Source of the DNA: Sinobaca qinghaiensis | GTDB lineage: Bacteria > Bacillota > Bacilli > Bacillales > Marinococcaceae | DNA length: 61,457 nucleotides | Assembly (NCBI RefSeq): GCF_003610495.1 | Contig: NZ_RAPK01000014.1 | Location: 1 to 61,457, forward strand | Direction: 5' to 3' | In this document: piece after piece, positions 20,424 to 31,300 of the stretch | How positions within the stretch are numbered: the first letter of the stretch is position 1 | Layout of the letters: every line of letters starts with the position of its first letter | Made by a program: the position numbers and the translations under genes | Notes under the pieces: generated by a model | What the model was told of the DNA's origin: nothing | Databases searched by the model: none | The model's input: the letters and a program-made list of their open reading frames with translations, nothing else

Positions 20424-20957
20424 ATGGAAAAAAGCTGGTTTGTTGTTCATACTTATTCCGGATACGAGAATAAAGTAAAAACCAACCTGGAAAAGCGCGT
20501 AGAATCAATGGAGATGACAGATAAAATCTTTAGGGTTCTCGTGCCGGTTGAAGAAGAAACAGAAATAAAAGATGGTAAAAGCAAATCCGTTACAAGAAAA
20601 GTATTTCCTGGATATGTTATCGTGGAAATGATTATGACCGATGATTCCTGGTATGTTGTACGAAACACGCCGGGCGTGACCGGATTTGTTGGATCTTCCG
20701 GAGCGGGCTCCAAGCCGACGCCGCTTCTGCCGGATGAAGTAGACCGTATCCTAAAGCAGATGGGTGTAGCCGAGCCGAAGTCCGAAATCGACCTTGTACT
20801 CAAAGAAACGGTAAAAGTAAAAGAAGGTCCGTTTGCCGACTTTACTGGAAGCATCGAAGACATCAACATGGAAAAACGCAAAGTAAAAGTATTTGTAAAC
20901 ATGTTTGGAAGAGAGACTCCTGTAGAGCTTGAGTTTAACCAGGTGGAAAAGATTTAA
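20424..20957 (+). CDS. nusG: Transcription termination/antitermination factor NusG
   Basis: NusG binds RNA polymerase and affects pausing and termination. The 177-residue product has the NGN domain (WFVVHTYSGYENKVK at its start, VFPGYVIVEM, VRNTPGVTGFVG) and a C-terminal KOW domain (VKEGPFADFTGSI). The start MEKSWFVVH matches the family; a TTG-initiated frame from 20394 would add ten unrelated residues and swallow the ribosome site. It follows secE by 56 bases. Confidence 0.95.
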   Translation: MEKSWFVVHTYSGYENKVKTNLEKRVESMEMTDKIFRVLVPVEEETEIKDGKSKSVTRKVFPGYVIVEMIMTDDSWYVVRNTPGVTGFVGSSGAGSKPTPLLPDEVDRILKQMGVAEPKSEIDLVLKETVKVKEGPFADFTGSIEDINMEKRKVKVFVNMFGRETPVELEFNQVEKI

Positions 20958-21023
20958 AATCATCCCTTGCAGTTATGGACTACAGGTGGTAAGATTTTAA
21001 TGTTTGGTAAGTATTTAAATTAA

Positions 21024-21049
21024 AATCAGCTGTAAAACAGTTGTTTTTT
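21024..21049 (+). terminator. Terminator-like hairpin between nusG and rplK
   Basis: CAGCTGT (21027-21033), AAA, ACAGTTG (21037-21043), then a run of T. It is a short stem of seven pairs including one G-U, so partial termination is more likely than a full stop. Confidence 0.6.
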
Positions 21050-21110
21050 AAATGAGTGGGAGGACTTAAATGTCCGATGAACCACATCACGGACTAAGGA
21101 GGTGTGTCGC

Positions 21111-21536
21111 GTGGCTAAAAGAGTCGACAGAGTAGTTAAATTGCAAATTCCAGCTGGTAAAGCAAACCCAGCTCCGCCGGTAGGTCCAGCATTGGGTCAA
21201 GCAGGTGTGAATATTATGGGATTCTGTAAAGAGTTCAATGCTCGTACTCAGGATGAAGCTGGAATGATTATTCCGGTAGAAATCACTGTATATGAGGATC
21301 GTTCCTTTACATTTATTACGAAAACGCCGCCGGCTGCTATTTTGCTTAAAAAAGCAGCAGGAATCGAAAGTGGTTCTGGTGAACCGAATCGCAATAAAGT
21401 AGCAACGGTTAAACGTGATCAAGTACGTGAAATCGCAGAAACGAAAATGCCCGATCTTAATGCTTCTGACGTAGATTCAGCGATGCTCATGATTGAGGGT
21501 ACAGCTCGCAGCATGGGTATTACTGTAGAAGACTAA
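21111..21536 (+). CDS. rplK: 50S ribosomal protein L11
   Basis: L11 binds the GTPase-associated region of 23S rRNA and is needed for RelA sensing of uncharged tRNA. The 141-residue product shows the N-terminal [25 protein letters not shown] region (written here only as a landmark up to PALG) and the C-terminal rRNA-binding part with TARSMGI. GTG 21111 is chosen because AAGGAGGTG ends five bases before it and the family starts [12 protein letters not shown]. It precedes rplA by 120 bases. Confidence 0.96.
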   Translation: MAKRVDRVVKLQIPAGKANPAPPVGPALGQAGVNIMGFCKEFNARTQDEAGMIIPVEITVYEDRSFTFITKTPPAAILLKKAAGIESGSGEPNRNKVATVKRDQVREIAETKMPDLNASDVDSAMLMIEGTARSMGITVED

Positions 21537-21557
21537 GAACTGACGATAGGCCTTGCG

Positions 21558-21605
21558 AAGGTTGCGACACTGTTGCCAGTATGGGACGGATAATGTTGCA
21601 ACCTT
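21558..21605 (+). promoter_or_regulatory. Inverted repeat between rplK and rplA
   Basis: AAGGTTGC (21558-21565) pairs with GCAACCTT (21598-21605), closing a loop of 32 bases. No T tract follows. It may be a ribosomal-protein binding site or RNA-processing signal; this is inference. Confidence 0.4.
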
Positions 21606-21656
21606 TCATAGTGGGAGGTATAACCGCTAAAACCACAATCGAGGAGGAAAAATAAA

Positions 21657-22358
21657 TTGGCTAAAAAAGGTAAAAAGTATCAAGACGCCATCAAGCTCGT
21701 TGACCGCGATCAGCAGTACAGCGCGGAGGAAGCAATCGAGCTTGTGAAAAAGACGTCTATTGCAAAATTCGATGAGACAGTAGAATTAGCTACTCGTCTT
21801 GGTGTAGACCCTCGTAAAAACGATCAGCAGATCCGCGGAGCAGTAGTCCTTCCACACGGAACGGGCAAGACGCAGCGCGTGCTTGTTTTTGCAAAAGGCG
21901 AAAAAGCTCAGGAAGCTGAAGCAGCTGGAGCAGATTTCGTTGGAGAAGAAGATCTTGTTAACAAGATCCAGCAGGGATGGTTTGAATTCGACGTAGTTGT
22001 TGCTACTCCTGACATGATGGCTCAGGTTGGTAAACTAGGACGTACGCTTGGACCAAAAGGTCTTATGCCAAACCCTAAAACCGGCACTGTGACAATGGAT
22101 GTAACAAAAGCTATTGAAGAAATCAAAGCTGGTAAAGTAGAATACCGCGTAGATAAATCCGGTAACATTCACGCACCAATCGGCAAAGTATCATTTGGTA
22201 CAGAGCAGTTGGTCGAGAACCTTACGACGATTATCGACACGTTGGTAAAAGCAAAGCCGGCAGCATCTAAAGGTACGTACGTAAAGAACGTAGCTGTTGC
22301 TTCGACAATGGGACCTGGCGTGAAAATCAGCAGGAGCACATTGAAGAATATCAGATAA
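21657..22358 (+). CDS. rplA: 50S ribosomal protein L1
   Basis: L1 forms the mobile L1 stalk and, in many bacteria, represses its own mRNA. The 233-residue product includes [33 protein letters not shown] and the ending [14 protein letters not shown] of the family. The start codon is TTG 21657 following GAGGAGG; no in-frame ATG fits. It follows rplK by 120 bases. Confidence 0.96.
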   Translation: MAKKGKKYQDAIKLVDRDQQYSAEEAIELVKKTSIAKFDETVELATRLGVDPRKNDQQIRGAVVLPHGTGKTQRVLVFAKGEKAQEAEAAGADFVGEEDLVNKIQQGWFEFDVVVATPDMMAQVGKLGRTLGPKGLMPNPKTGTVTMDVTKAIEEIKAGKVEYRVDKSGNIHAPIGKVSFGTEQLVENLTTIIDTLVKAKPAASKGTYVKNVAVASTMGPGVKISRSTLKNIR

Positions 22359-22361
22359 TGA

Positions 22362-22390
22362 TTGACTTTCGTCGTTATTGCCGCTATGCT
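22362..22390 (+). promoter_or_regulatory. SigA promoter of rplJ-rplL
   Basis: TTGACT (22362-22367), 17-base spacer, TATGCT (22385-22390), directly after the rplA stop and ahead of the L10 leader. Confidence 0.75.
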
Positions 22391-22416
22391 AAGTAGCGTT
22401 ATAAATATAATTGTAT

Positions 22417-22545
22417 ATGCCGCAGACAGCAGGAGCGATTTTATCGCTTAATACTTCCTGCCGAGGTGTTTTCTTCAATTTCAGCTGAAATTGAAATATA
22501 GAGAACAAAGCCCTCCAGTCTGTGTTATGACGAAGGGGCTTTTTC
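22417..22545 (+). promoter_or_regulatory. L10 leader RNA with attenuator
   Basis: The segment carries the conserved L10-leader parts GCCGCAGACAGCAGGAG and TTAATACTTCCTGCCGAGG, which pair through CAGGAG/CTTCCTG. A terminator follows: AAAGCCC (22507-22513) with GGGGCTTT and a T tract ending near 22545. In Firmicutes the L10(L12)4 complex binds this leader and lowers rplJ-rplL expression. The terminator has an unpaired loop of about 20 bases. Confidence 0.85.
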
Positions 22546-22614
22546 TTATGGGTCTCCCATAGGAAGTCTGTCTGTCATACATGTACGAAGATGAAAAAGC
22601 AGGAGGTGTAGCAG

Positions 22615-23115
22615 ATGAGTAAAGTGATTGAAAGAAAAGAAACGGTCGTTAATGAAATTGCTGAAAAGCTTGAAAGCAGTGTTTCTACTATCGTAGTTGA
22701 TTATCGTGGGCTGAACGTTACGGAGGTTACTGAACTTCGTCAAAAGCTTCGTGAAGCAGGAGTAGATTTCAAAGTCTACAAAAACACGATGACTCGCCGT
22801 GCGACTGAAAAAACGAACCTTACTGACCTTGATGAGCATTTGGTGGGACCTACAGCCATTGCAACAAGTAAAGAAGACGTAATTGCGCCGGCTAAAGTCT
22901 TAAACAACTTCGCTAAAGATCATAATGCACTCGAAATCAAAACAGGAATTATTGAAGGCCGTGTTGTTTCTCTCGAAGAAATTACGCAATTGGCTTCTCT
23001 TCCTTCCTACGATGGAATGGTATCTATGCTTCTTAGCGTACTTCAGGCTCCAATCCGGAACCTTGCTCTTGCAACGAAAGCAGTGGCAGAGCAGAAGGAA
23101 GAAAATGCATCATAA
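22615..23115 (+). CDS. rplJ: 50S ribosomal protein L10
   Basis: L10 holds L7/L12 dimers on the ribosomal stalk. The 166-residue product begins [19 protein letters not shown], has [17 protein letters not shown] in the rRNA-binding half and a C-terminal helix that anchors L12. AGGAGGTG precedes the ATG. It lies behind the L10 leader and 53 bases ahead of rplL. Confidence 0.96.
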   Translation: MSKVIERKETVVNEIAEKLESSVSTIVVDYRGLNVTEVTELRQKLREAGVDFKVYKNTMTRRATEKTNLTDLDEHLVGPTAIATSKEDVIAPAKVLNNFAKDHNALEIKTGIIEGRVVSLEEITQLASLPSYDGMVSMLLSVLQAPIRNLALATKAVAEQKEENAS

Positions 23116-23168
23116 TCACCGAAAGGTGTCGTAACAAAAATACAAATTATATTGAAGGAGGATTAACA

Positions 23169-23528
23169 ATGAGTAAAGAAACAATCATTGAAGAAGTAAA
23201 GGAAATGTCCGTTCTAGAACTAAACGACCTTGTAAAAGCAATTGAAGAAGAGTTTGGTGTAACAGCAGCAGCGCCAGTAGCAGCAGGTGCTGGAGCAGCT
23301 GAAGTAGAAGAAGAGCAGACTGAATTCGATGTTATTCTTGAATCTGCAGGCGCTTCTAAGATTAACGTAATCAAAGTTGTTCGCGGAATCACTGGCCTTG
23401 GCTTGAAAGAAGCTAAAGCACTAGTTGATGGCGCTCCAGAAACAATCAAAGAAGGCGTAAGCAAAGAAGACGCTGACGAAGTTAAATCTCAGCTTGAAGA
23501 AGCTGGCGCATCTGTAGAAGTTAAGTAA
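23169..23528 (+). CDS. rplL: 50S ribosomal protein L7/L12
   Basis: The stalk protein that recruits translational GTPases. The 119 residues comprise an N-terminal dimerisation helix pair, an alanine-rich hinge at about 36-53, and the compact C-terminal domain with [20 protein letters not shown]. The hinge is a little shorter than in B. subtilis. GAAGGAGG precedes the ATG. A terminator follows. Confidence 0.96.
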   Translation: MSKETIIEEVKEMSVLELNDLVKAIEEEFGVTAAAPVAAGAGAAEVEEEQTEFDVILESAGASKINVIKVVRGITGLGLKEAKALVDGAPETIKEGVSKEDADEVKSQLEEAGASVEVK

Positions 23529-23545
23529 TACCCAGAGACAAAAAC

Positions 23546-23589
23546 AAAAGGAGTTTTCTCTGCTTAGCGCAGGGGAGGCTCCTTTTTTT
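23546..23589 (+). terminator. Rho-independent terminator after rplL
   Basis: AAAAGGAG (23546-23553) pairs with CTCCTTTT, with an inner CTCTGC/GCAGGGG arm, followed by a T run. Confidence 0.88.
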
Positions 23590-23699
23590 AGCTTTCTGCT
23601 GAAACGGGCAATTGTTTGCCCAAACTCATATAATTGATTATGATAAAATATACGATCTATCATAAAAGATAGAACAAACGACAAAAATGGGGTGCAGCA

Positions 23700-24299
23700 G
23701 TGAGTGATCATTACTTTAATAATCAGCCGCAGGTGAAAAGCGAAGAAATTACTATTACGAGTTACCTTCGAGGAGAAGAAAAGAAGTGGATCAGCGATCG
23801 CGGCGTTTTTTCCCGAAAAGAAGTGGATTTTGGCACAAAAACAATGCTTGATGTTTTTGAATGGCCTTCCATAGAAGGAAACCTGCTTGATATTGGCTGT
23901 GGTTACGGCGTTGTAGGGATAACCCTGGCCGGAGAAACGGATCAGGAAGTGTACCTGACCGACGTAAACGAACGAGCGCTTCAGCTTGCCCAAAAAAATG
24001 CGGATAAGCATAGAGTAAACAATGTTCATGTTATTCAAAGTGATTTGTATCAAGGCCTCGGCACGCAGACGTTTGCTGCTATCCTGAGTAATCCTCCTGT
24101 CCGTGCAGGAAAGAAGGTAGTGCATGCTATTATAGAAGATGCTTACAGTCGTTTGAAAACGGGCGGGGAACTTTGGGTTGTGCTTCAGAAAAAGCAAGGG
24201 GCGCCTTCGGCGAAAGAGAAAATGGAAGCTGTGTACGATGAAGTGGAACTAGTGAAGAAAAATAAAGGCTACTACATTCTCAAAGGAAAAAAACATTGA
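23700..24299 (+). CDS. ybxB: Class I SAM-dependent methyltransferase, RsmC-like (YbxB)
   Basis: A 199-residue methyltransferase with the SAM-binding LLDIGCGYGVVGI (about residues 62-74) and the catalytic NPPVR, the signature of RsmC/RsmD-type enzymes that methylate exocyclic amines of guanine in rRNA. It is a single-domain form. GTG 23700 follows GGGGTG. It lies between rplL and rpoB as in B. subtilis, after the rplL terminator. The rRNA target is inferred. Confidence 0.88.
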   Translation: MSDHYFNNQPQVKSEEITITSYLRGEEKKWISDRGVFSRKEVDFGTKTMLDVFEWPSIEGNLLDIGCGYGVVGITLAGETDQEVYLTDVNERALQLAQKNADKHRVNNVHVIQSDLYQGLGTQTFAAILSNPPVRAGKKVVHAIIEDAYSRLKTGGELWVVLQKKQGAPSAKEKMEAVYDEVELVKKNKGYYILKGKKH

Positions 24300-24324
24300 C
24301 CTCTGTTGCCATTTGTGATATTAT
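24296..24324 (+). promoter_or_regulatory. SigA promoter upstream of rpoB (distal)
   Basis: TTGACC (24296-24301), 17-base spacer, TATTAT (24319-24324). The -35 box overlaps the ybxB stop codon. Confidence 0.7.
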
Positions 24325-24350
24325 CATTTAATGCGTACATCTATATACTA

Positions 24351-24359
24351 TGCTATAAT
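24351..24359 (+). promoter_or_regulatory. Extended -10 promoter upstream of rpoB (proximal)
   Basis: TGCTATAAT matches the extended -10 form TGnTATAAT exactly. No good -35 lies 17 bases upstream, which this promoter class can do without. Confidence 0.6.
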
Positions 24360-24679
24360 GATCTAACGTAGATCAACTTCAATTTACTTCCACACCAGCC
24401 CTAAAAGAATAAAAACGTCAAGCATTCTTCGTTTCCTAATTAATATAGTGGTTTTTCCAAAAGAAACCATTATTTTTTGATGCGTGGAAATAGACATGGG
24501 CGCTTTCCATCCATCAAATACTACCAAATATTACTTAAACGAGTGATACCATATAAGACCTCTTGCCTTGGAATAGGGAACGGGTCTTCTATGTTTCTAT
24601 AATATTTATCGCTAACCGACATGGGTCCATCATCTGGGCAACCAGATGAACATTATGTGAGATTTGAGGGGTGAAGCAG
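24360..24679 (+). other. Long structured rpoB leader
   Basis: About 320 transcribed bases precede rpoB and hold no gene. I see a terminator-like hairpin (GTGGTTT at 24448-24454 pairing with AAACCAT, then a T run to about 24478), an AAGACC/GGTCTT stem (about 24557-24590), and a perfect CATCTGG-GCAA-CCAGATG hairpin (24630-24647) 20 bases before the ribosome site GAGGGGTG. The first suggests attenuation; none is assigned to a known leader family. Confidence 0.55.
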
Positions 24680-27600
24680 TTGGCAGGTCAATTAATTCAA
24701 TTTGGACGTCACCGCCAGAGAAGAAGCTACGCAAGAATCAATGAGGTATTGGAGCTTCCAAACCTTATCGAGATTCAGACTTCTTCCTATCAGTGGTTCC
24801 TTGATGTAGGAATCAGAGAGATGTTTCAGGATATCTCTCCAATTGAGGATTTCACTGGAAATCTGATTCTGGAATTCATCGATTACAGCTTAGGAGAACC
24901 TAAATATTCAATAGACGAGTCGAAAGAACGCGATGTAACTTACAACGCGCCGCTTCGTGTAAAGGTTCGCTTAATGAATAAAGAAACAGGCGAAGTGAAA
25001 GAACAAGAAGTATTTATGGGTGATTTCCCACTCATGACAGATACAGGCACGTTTATTATAAATGGTGCAGAGCGCGTTATTGTATCGCAGCTCGTTCGTT
25101 CGCCAAGCGTATATTATAACGAAAAAGTAGATAAAAACGGAAAACGCGGCTATACTGCTACGGTTATTCCTAACCGTGGAGCATGGCTCGAATTGGAAAC
25201 AGACGCTAAGGATATTGTCTATGTCCGCATCGACCGGACAAGAAAAATTCCGGTTACGGTTCTTCTTCGTGCGATTGGTTTTGGCTCTGACCAGGAGATT
25301 ATAGATCTCCTGGGAGAAGATGAATACCTGCGCAACACGCTTGAAAAAGATAATACAGACGGCATCGATAAAGCCCTTCTGGAAATTTATGAGCGCCTCC
25401 GTCCCGGAGAGCCGCCTACTGTCGACAGTGCAAAAAGCCTTCTTAACACTCGTTTCTTCGATCCGAAGCGTTATGATCTGGCAAATGTAGGCCGCTATAA
25501 AATGAATAAGAAGCTTCACATTCAAAATAGATTATTTAACCAGAAGCTGGCAGAAACGCTGGCAGATCCAGAAACCGGCGAAATCATCGCTGAAGAAGGC
25601 GTAGTAATGGACCGCCGTACACTTGACCGTATTCTTCCTTACCTTGAGAACGGCCTTGGCTTCAAGAAATTTTCTGTTGCCGGAGGAGTGATCGAGGAAT
25701 CGGAATTAGACGTTCAGTCTATTAAAATTTATTCTCCAAGCGACCAGGATCAGGAGCAGGTAATTAACGTTATCAGCAATGGTAATATCGATACTGGTAT
25801 CAAGAATATTACTCCTGAGGATATTGTTGCTTCCATTAACCACTTCTTCAATCTGCTTCATAGAGTAGGAAGAACAGACGATATTGACCATCTGGGCAAC
25901 AGACGCCTTCGTTCTGTAGGGGAGCTTCTTCAAAACCAATTTAGAATTGGTCTTTCCCGTATGGAAAGAGTGGTACGGGAGCGTATGTCAATCCAGGACC
26001 CAAGTGCGATTACGCCGCAGGCGCTTATTAATATCCGCCCTGTTATCGCATCTATTAAAGAGTTCTTTGGAAGCTCTCAGCTTTCCCAGTTTATGGACCA
26101 GACCAACCCTCTGGCAGAACTAACGCATAAGCGTCGTTTGTCTGCATTGGGACCCGGTGGTTTAACACGGGAACGTGCCGGTTTTGAAGTTCGTGACGTA
26201 CACTATTCCCACTATGGAAGAATGTGTCCGATTGAAACCCCGGAAGGGCCGAACATTGGATTAATCAACTCCTTGTCCAGCTATGCCCGTGTAAACGAAT
26301 TTGGGTTTATCGAAACGGCTTACCGCCGCGTCGACCCGGAAACGGGTATTGTGACAGAGCAGTGTGATTATCTGACGGCAGATGAAGAGGATAATTATGT
26401 TGTAGCACAGGCAAACGCAAAGCTTGCCGACGACGGCCAGTTTGCCGATGATAATATCATTGCCCGTTTCCGTGGAGAAAACACCATTGTTCCTAAAGCG
26501 AAAATCGACTACATGGACGTTTCACCAAAGCAGGTAGTATCTGCTGCAACGGCATGTATTCCTTTCCTGGAAAATGATGACTCCAACCGTGCTCTTATGG
26601 GAGCAAACATGCAGAGACAGGCAGTGCCGCTTCTTGAACCGGAAGCACCTATCGTCGGAACGGGTATGGAATATGTTTCCGCCCGTGACTCCGGAGCTGC
26701 AATCGTTGCCCGTACCAATGGTGTAGTTGAAAGAGTAACTGCCCGTGAAGTACAGCTCCGCAGAGTGGAGACGGTAGATGGAAAAGAAGTAAAAACGGAC
26801 GTTGACCGTTATAAATTATCCAAATATATTCGTTCCAACCAAGGAACAAGCTATAACCAGCGCCCAATCGTCAGCGAAGGCGATCAGATTGAAAAAGGCG
26901 AAGTGCTTGCTGACGGCCCATCCATGGATAAAGGCGAAATGGCCCTTGGCCGTAACGTATTAGTAGGCTTTATGACATGGGACGGTTACAACTACGAGGA
27001 TGCGATCATTTTAAGTGAGCGTCTCGTAAAAGATGACGTTTATACTTCTGTCCACATTGAGGAGTATGAATCAGAAGCACGGGATACGAAGCTTGGACCT
27101 GAAGAAATCACAAGAGATATTCCAAACGTAAGTGAAGATGCTCTTAAGAATCTTGACGACCGTGGTATTATCCGCGTTGGTGCAGAAGTGAAAGATGGAG
27201 ATATTCTTGTAGGGAAAGTTACACCTAAAGGGGTAACAGAGCTTACGGCAGAAGAAAGACTTCTTCATGCAATCTTCGGCGAAAAAGCCCGCGAAGTTAG
27301 AGATACTTCTCTTCGGGTGCCTCACGGTGCAGACGGTATCGTACTTGATGTGAAAATATTTAACCGTGAAGACGGAGACGAACTGCCACCCGGCGTGAAT
27401 CAGCTTGTACGTGCTTATATCGTACAGAAGCGGAAGATTCATGAAGGGGATAAAATGGCCGGACGTCACGGAAATAAAGGTGTTATTTCCCGTATTCTTC
27501 CAGAAGAAGATATGCCTTACCTTCCGGATGGAACGCCGATCGACATTATGCTTAACCCGCTTGGTGTACCTTCCCGTATGAACATTGGACAGGTGCTTGA

Positions 27601-28219
27601 GCTTCACTTGGGAATGGCAGCCCGTGCTTTAAATATGCACGTGGCAACACCGGTATTTGATGGTGCTAACGAGGATGATGTATGGGATACGATTGAAGAA
27701 GCCGGTATGGCAAGAGACGGAAAGACCGTTCTCTACGACGGCCGAACAGGCGAACCGTTTGATAATCGTGTCTCCGTCGGAGTCAGTTACATGATCAAGC
27801 TTGCCCACATGGTAGATGACAAGCTTCACGCTCGTTCTACTGGTCCATATTCTCTCGTAACGCAGCAGCCACTGGGTGGTAAAGCTCAGTTCGGCGGCCA
27901 GCGTTTCGGTGAAATGGAAGTATGGGCACTGGAAGCATATGGTGCAGCGTACACGCTTCAGGAAATTCTGACCGTTAAATCAGATGACGTAGTAGGACGT
28001 GTAAAAACGTATGAAGCTATCGTCAAAGGGGAAAACGTGCCGGAACCAGGCGTGCCTGAATCCTTTAAAGTATTAATTAAAGAACTTCAAAGTCTGGGAA
28101 TGGACGTAAAAATGCTTTCCAGTAATGAAGAAGAGATTGAAATGAGAGATCTCGACGACGAAGATGAACAATCTGGAGATAAGCTGAACTTGAAAATGGA
28201 ATCCAGTGAAAATGCTTAA
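24680..28219 (+). CDS. rpoB: DNA-directed RNA polymerase subunit beta
   Basis: The 1179-residue beta subunit starts at TTG 24680 (family start, GAGGGGTG six bases before it). The rifampicin pocket from Gly464 onward is wild type, with Gln470, Asp473, His483 and Ser488 as in sensitive strains. Further landmarks are [20 protein letters not shown] and the C-terminal [21 protein letters not shown] up to the switch region. The acidic tail past residue 1150 varies between species. It lies behind a long leader and is separated from rpoC by 108 bases with a terminator-like hairpin. Confidence 0.98.
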   Translation: MAGQLIQFGRHRQRRSYARINEVLELPNLIEIQTSSYQWFLDVGIREMFQDISPIEDFTGNLILEFIDYSLGEPKYSIDESKERDVTYNAPLRVKVRLMNKETGEVKEQEVFMGDFPLMTDTGTFIINGAERVIVSQLVRSPSVYYNEKVDKNGKRGYTATVIPNRGAWLELETDAKDIVYVRIDRTRKIPVTVLLRAIGFGSDQEIIDLLGEDEYLRNTLEKDNTDGIDKALLEIYERLRPGEPPTVDSAKSLLNTRFFDPKRYDLANVGRYKMNKKLHIQNRLFNQKLAETLADPETGEIIAEEGVVMDRRTLDRILPYLENGLGFKKFSVAGGVIEESELDVQSIKIYSPSDQDQEQVINVISNGNIDTGIKNITPEDIVASINHFFNLLHRVGRTDDIDHLGNRRLRSVGELLQNQFRIGLSRMERVVRERMSIQDPSAITPQALINIRPVIASIKEFFGSSQLSQFMDQTNPLAELTHKRRLSALGPGGLTRERAGFEVRDVHYSHYGRMCPIETPEGPNIGLINSLSSYARVNEFGFIETAYRRVDPETGIVTEQCDYLTADEEDNYVVAQANAKLADDGQFADDNIIARFRGENTIVPKAKIDYMDVSPKQVVSAATACIPFLENDDSNRALMGANMQRQAVPLLEPEAPIVGTGMEYVSARDSGAAIVARTNGVVERVTAREVQLRRVETVDGKEVKTDVDRYKLSKYIRSNQGTSYNQRPIVSEGDQIEKGEVLADGPSMDKGEMALGRNVLVGFMTWDGYNYEDAIILSERLVKDDVYTSVHIEEYESEARDTKLGPEEITRDIPNVSEDALKNLDDRGIIRVGAEVKDGDILVGKVTPKGVTELTAEERLLHAIFGEKAREVRDTSLRVPHGADGIVLDVKIFNREDGDELPPGVNQLVRAYIVQKRKIHEGDKMAGRHGNKGVISRILPEEDMPYLPDGTPIDIMLNPLGVPSRMNIGQVLELHLGMAARALNMHVATPVFDGANEDDVWDTIEEAGMARDGKTVLYDGRTGEPFDNRVSVGVSYMIKLAHMVDDKLHARSTGPYSLVTQQPLGGKAQFGGQRFGEMEVWALEAYGAAYTLQEILTVKSDDVVGRVKTYEAIVKGENVPEPGVPESFKVLIKELQSLGMDVKMLSSNEEEIEMRDLDDEDEQSGDKLNLKMESSENA

Positions 28220-28243
28220 AGACGGTTTCAGTCAAAAGAGCGG

Positions 28244-28276
28244 AAAAGAGCAAGGGTCTGTCCCGGCTCTTTTTCC
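28244..28276 (+). terminator. Terminator-like hairpin between rpoB and rpoC
   Basis: AAAAGAG (28244-28250) pairs with CTCTTTTT, with an inner GGG-TCTGT-CCC arm across a small internal loop, followed by T and C. It may reduce rpoC transcription relative to rpoB or act as an RNA end. Confidence 0.55.
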
Positions 28277-28327
28277 TGCCTTTTTGTTTGCACCGCCATC
28301 CCATAGTTCGAAAGGGAGGTCTACCTC

Positions 28328-31300
28328 TTGATAGATGTGAATAATTTCGAGTACATGAAAATTGGTCTCGCCTCACCAAGTAAGATCCGTTCCTGGTCAC
28401 GCGGTGAAGTAAAGAAGCCGGAGACTATTAACTATAGAACGTTAAAACCAGAAAAAGACGGCTTGTTTTGTGAGCGTATTTTTGGTCCTCAAAAAGACTG
28501 GGAATGCCACTGTGGAAAATATAAGCGTGTCCGTTATAAAGGTGTTGTCTGCGACCGCTGTGGAGTAGAAGTAACACGTTCAAAAGTCCGCCGCGAGCGT
28601 ATGGGACACATTGAACTGGCAGCGCCTGTTTCCCATATCTGGTATTTCAAAGGTATTCCGAGCCGTATGGGCCTTGTGCTTGATATGTCTCCGCGTTCCC
28701 TTGAAGAAGTTATCTATTTTGCTTCCTATATTGTGACAGAGCCTGGAGAAACATCGCTTGAATACAAGCAGCTTCTCTCTGAAAAAGAATACCGTGCCTA
28801 CTACGATAAGTACGGCCGCGGCTTCTCTGCGCAAATGGGTGCAGAAGCGATCCGCAAGCTGTTGATGGATATCGATATGGATAAAGAAGTAAAGCTTTTA
28901 AAAGAAGAGCTGGAAACAGCTCAGGGACAGCGTCGTACTCGTGCCATTAAACGCCTAGAGGTGCTTGAAGCGTTCCGTCACTCCGGTAACGATCCTTTCT
29001 GGATGATCCTGGATGTACTTCCGGTTATTCCACCGGAACTTCGCCCAATGGTTCAATTAGACGGTGGACGTTTTGCGACATCTGACTTGAATGACTTGTA
29101 CCGCCGGGTTATTAACAGAAATAACCGTTTGAAGCGCCTGCTTGATTTAGGGGCTCCAAATATTATCGTTCAAAACGAAAAGAGAATGCTGCAGGAAGCT
29201 GTAGATGCTCTTATCGATAATGGACGCCGTGGACGTCCGGTTACCGGTCCTGGTAACCGTCCATTAAAATCCCTTTCCCACATGCTTAAAGGTAAACAGG
29301 GACGTTTCCGTCAGAATCTACTTGGTAAACGTGTCGACTATTCCGGTCGTTCTGTTATCGTGGTAGGGCCTGCCTTGAAGATGTATCAGTGCGGACTTCC
29401 TAAAGAAATGGCGCTGGAGCTTTTCAAGCCATTTGTTATGAAAGAATTAGTAGGCCGCGGCCTTGCTCACAATATTAAGAGTGCTAAGCGTAAAGTGGAA
29501 AGAGTTCATCCGGAAGTATGGGATGTTCTTGAAGAAGTTATCCGCGAGCACCCTGTATTGTTAAACCGTGCACCAACGCTTCACCGTCTTGGTATTCAGG
29601 CATTTGAACCGATCCTTGTAGAGGGTCGTGCTATCAAGCTGCACCCGCTTGTATGTACAGCATATAATGCTGACTTCGACGGGGACCAGATGGCAGTACA
29701 CGTGCCTCTCTCAGCAGAAGCACAGGCAGAAGCAAGAATTCTTATGCTTGCTGCCCAGAACATCCTGAATCCAAAGGACGGTAAGCCGGTTGTTACTCCT
29801 TCCCAGGACATGGTTTTAGGTAACTACTACCTGACGCTGGAAAGAAAAGGAGCAATTGGAGAAGGGTCTATCTTTAACGATACGGATGAAGCTATTACGG
29901 CGTATCAGAATGGATATGTCCATCTCCATACAAGAGTAGCGCTTCCTGTTTCTTCATTAACAAAAACGAATTTTGCAGAAGATCAGAGAAACAAACTTTT
30001 GTTAACAACAGTAGGTAAGCTGATTTTTAACGAAATTCTGCCGCTGTCATTCCCTTATATTAATGAGCCGACTGCTTCTAACCTTGAAGTAGCGACGCCA
30101 AATAAATATATTGTTTCAAAAACGACAGATATCAAAAAGGCTTTCGAAGAGCTTGATTTAGTTCTTCCATTTAAAAAAGGATTCCTTGGAGATATCATTG
30201 CGGAAGTGTTTAAGAGATTCCAGATTATTGAAACATCCAAAATGCTCGACCGTATGAAAGATCTTGGTTTTGCATATTCTACAAAAGCAGGTATCACTGT
30301 TGGTATTTCTGATATCGTGGTTCTTCCGGAAAAGCAGGTTATTCTGGACGAGGCAGACAGCAAGGTTGCCCGCGTTATGCAGCAGTTCCGCCGTGGTCTG
30401 ATTACGGAAGAAGAGCGTTATGCAAAAGTTATTGCGGTATGGAGTGAAGCAAAAGATATTATTCAGAATAAGCTTATGGGTACACTCGACCGTTCGAACC
30501 CTATCTTTATGATGAGTGACTCCGGTGCCCGTGGTAACGCATCAAACTTTACGCAGCTTGCTGGTATGCGTGGCTTGATGGCTAACCCATCCGGACGTAT
30601 TATTGAGCTTCCAATCAAGTCCAGTTTCCGTGAAGGTCTGACGGTACTTGAGTACTTTATTTCAACACACGGTGCCCGTAAAGGTCTTGCCGATACAGCT
30701 CTTAAAACAGCTGACTCAGGTTATCTTACGCGCCGTCTGGTGGATGTGGCTCAGGACGTTATCGTACGTGAAGATGACTGCGGTACAGATAAAGGTCTGG
30801 ACGTATTCGCCCTTCGCGAAGGAAATGAATTGATTGAAAACCTTCACGACAGAGTACTTGGACGTGTAGCGTTTAAGACAGTACGCCATCCGGAAACACA
30901 GGAAGTCATTGTGAAAAAAGGTGAGCAGATTGACGAAGAGCTTACTAAAGCGATCGATGAATCAGGTGTTGAAACGGTAACCATCCGTTCTGCCTTTACG
31001 TGTGATACTAGACACGGCGTATGTAAGAAGTGTTACGGCAAAAACCTTGCAACTGGTGCAGACGTAGAAGTAGGAGAAGCAGTCGGCATTATTGCCGCTC
31101 AATCCATTGGTGAGCCGGGTACCCAGCTTACTATGCGTACGTTCCACACAGGTGGTGTAGCCGGAGACGATATTACGCAGGGTCTTCCGCGTATCCAGGA
31201 ACTGTTTGAAGCAAGAAACCCTAAAGGTCAGGCGCTTATCTCCGAACTGATTGGAGAAGTAGTCGACATTAAAGACCTTCAGGATAAAAAAGAAGTTACA

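Noticed and set aside
23421-24197. A 258-codon open frame on the - strand over rplL, the terminator and ybxB
   Set aside because: It is mirror reading of two confident genes and crosses a terminator; its composition (rich in Phe, Ser, Arg, Cys) is typical of a shadow frame.
27071-27607. A 178-codon - strand frame inside rpoB
   Set aside because: Shadow of a highly conserved coding region, no ribosome site or promoter.
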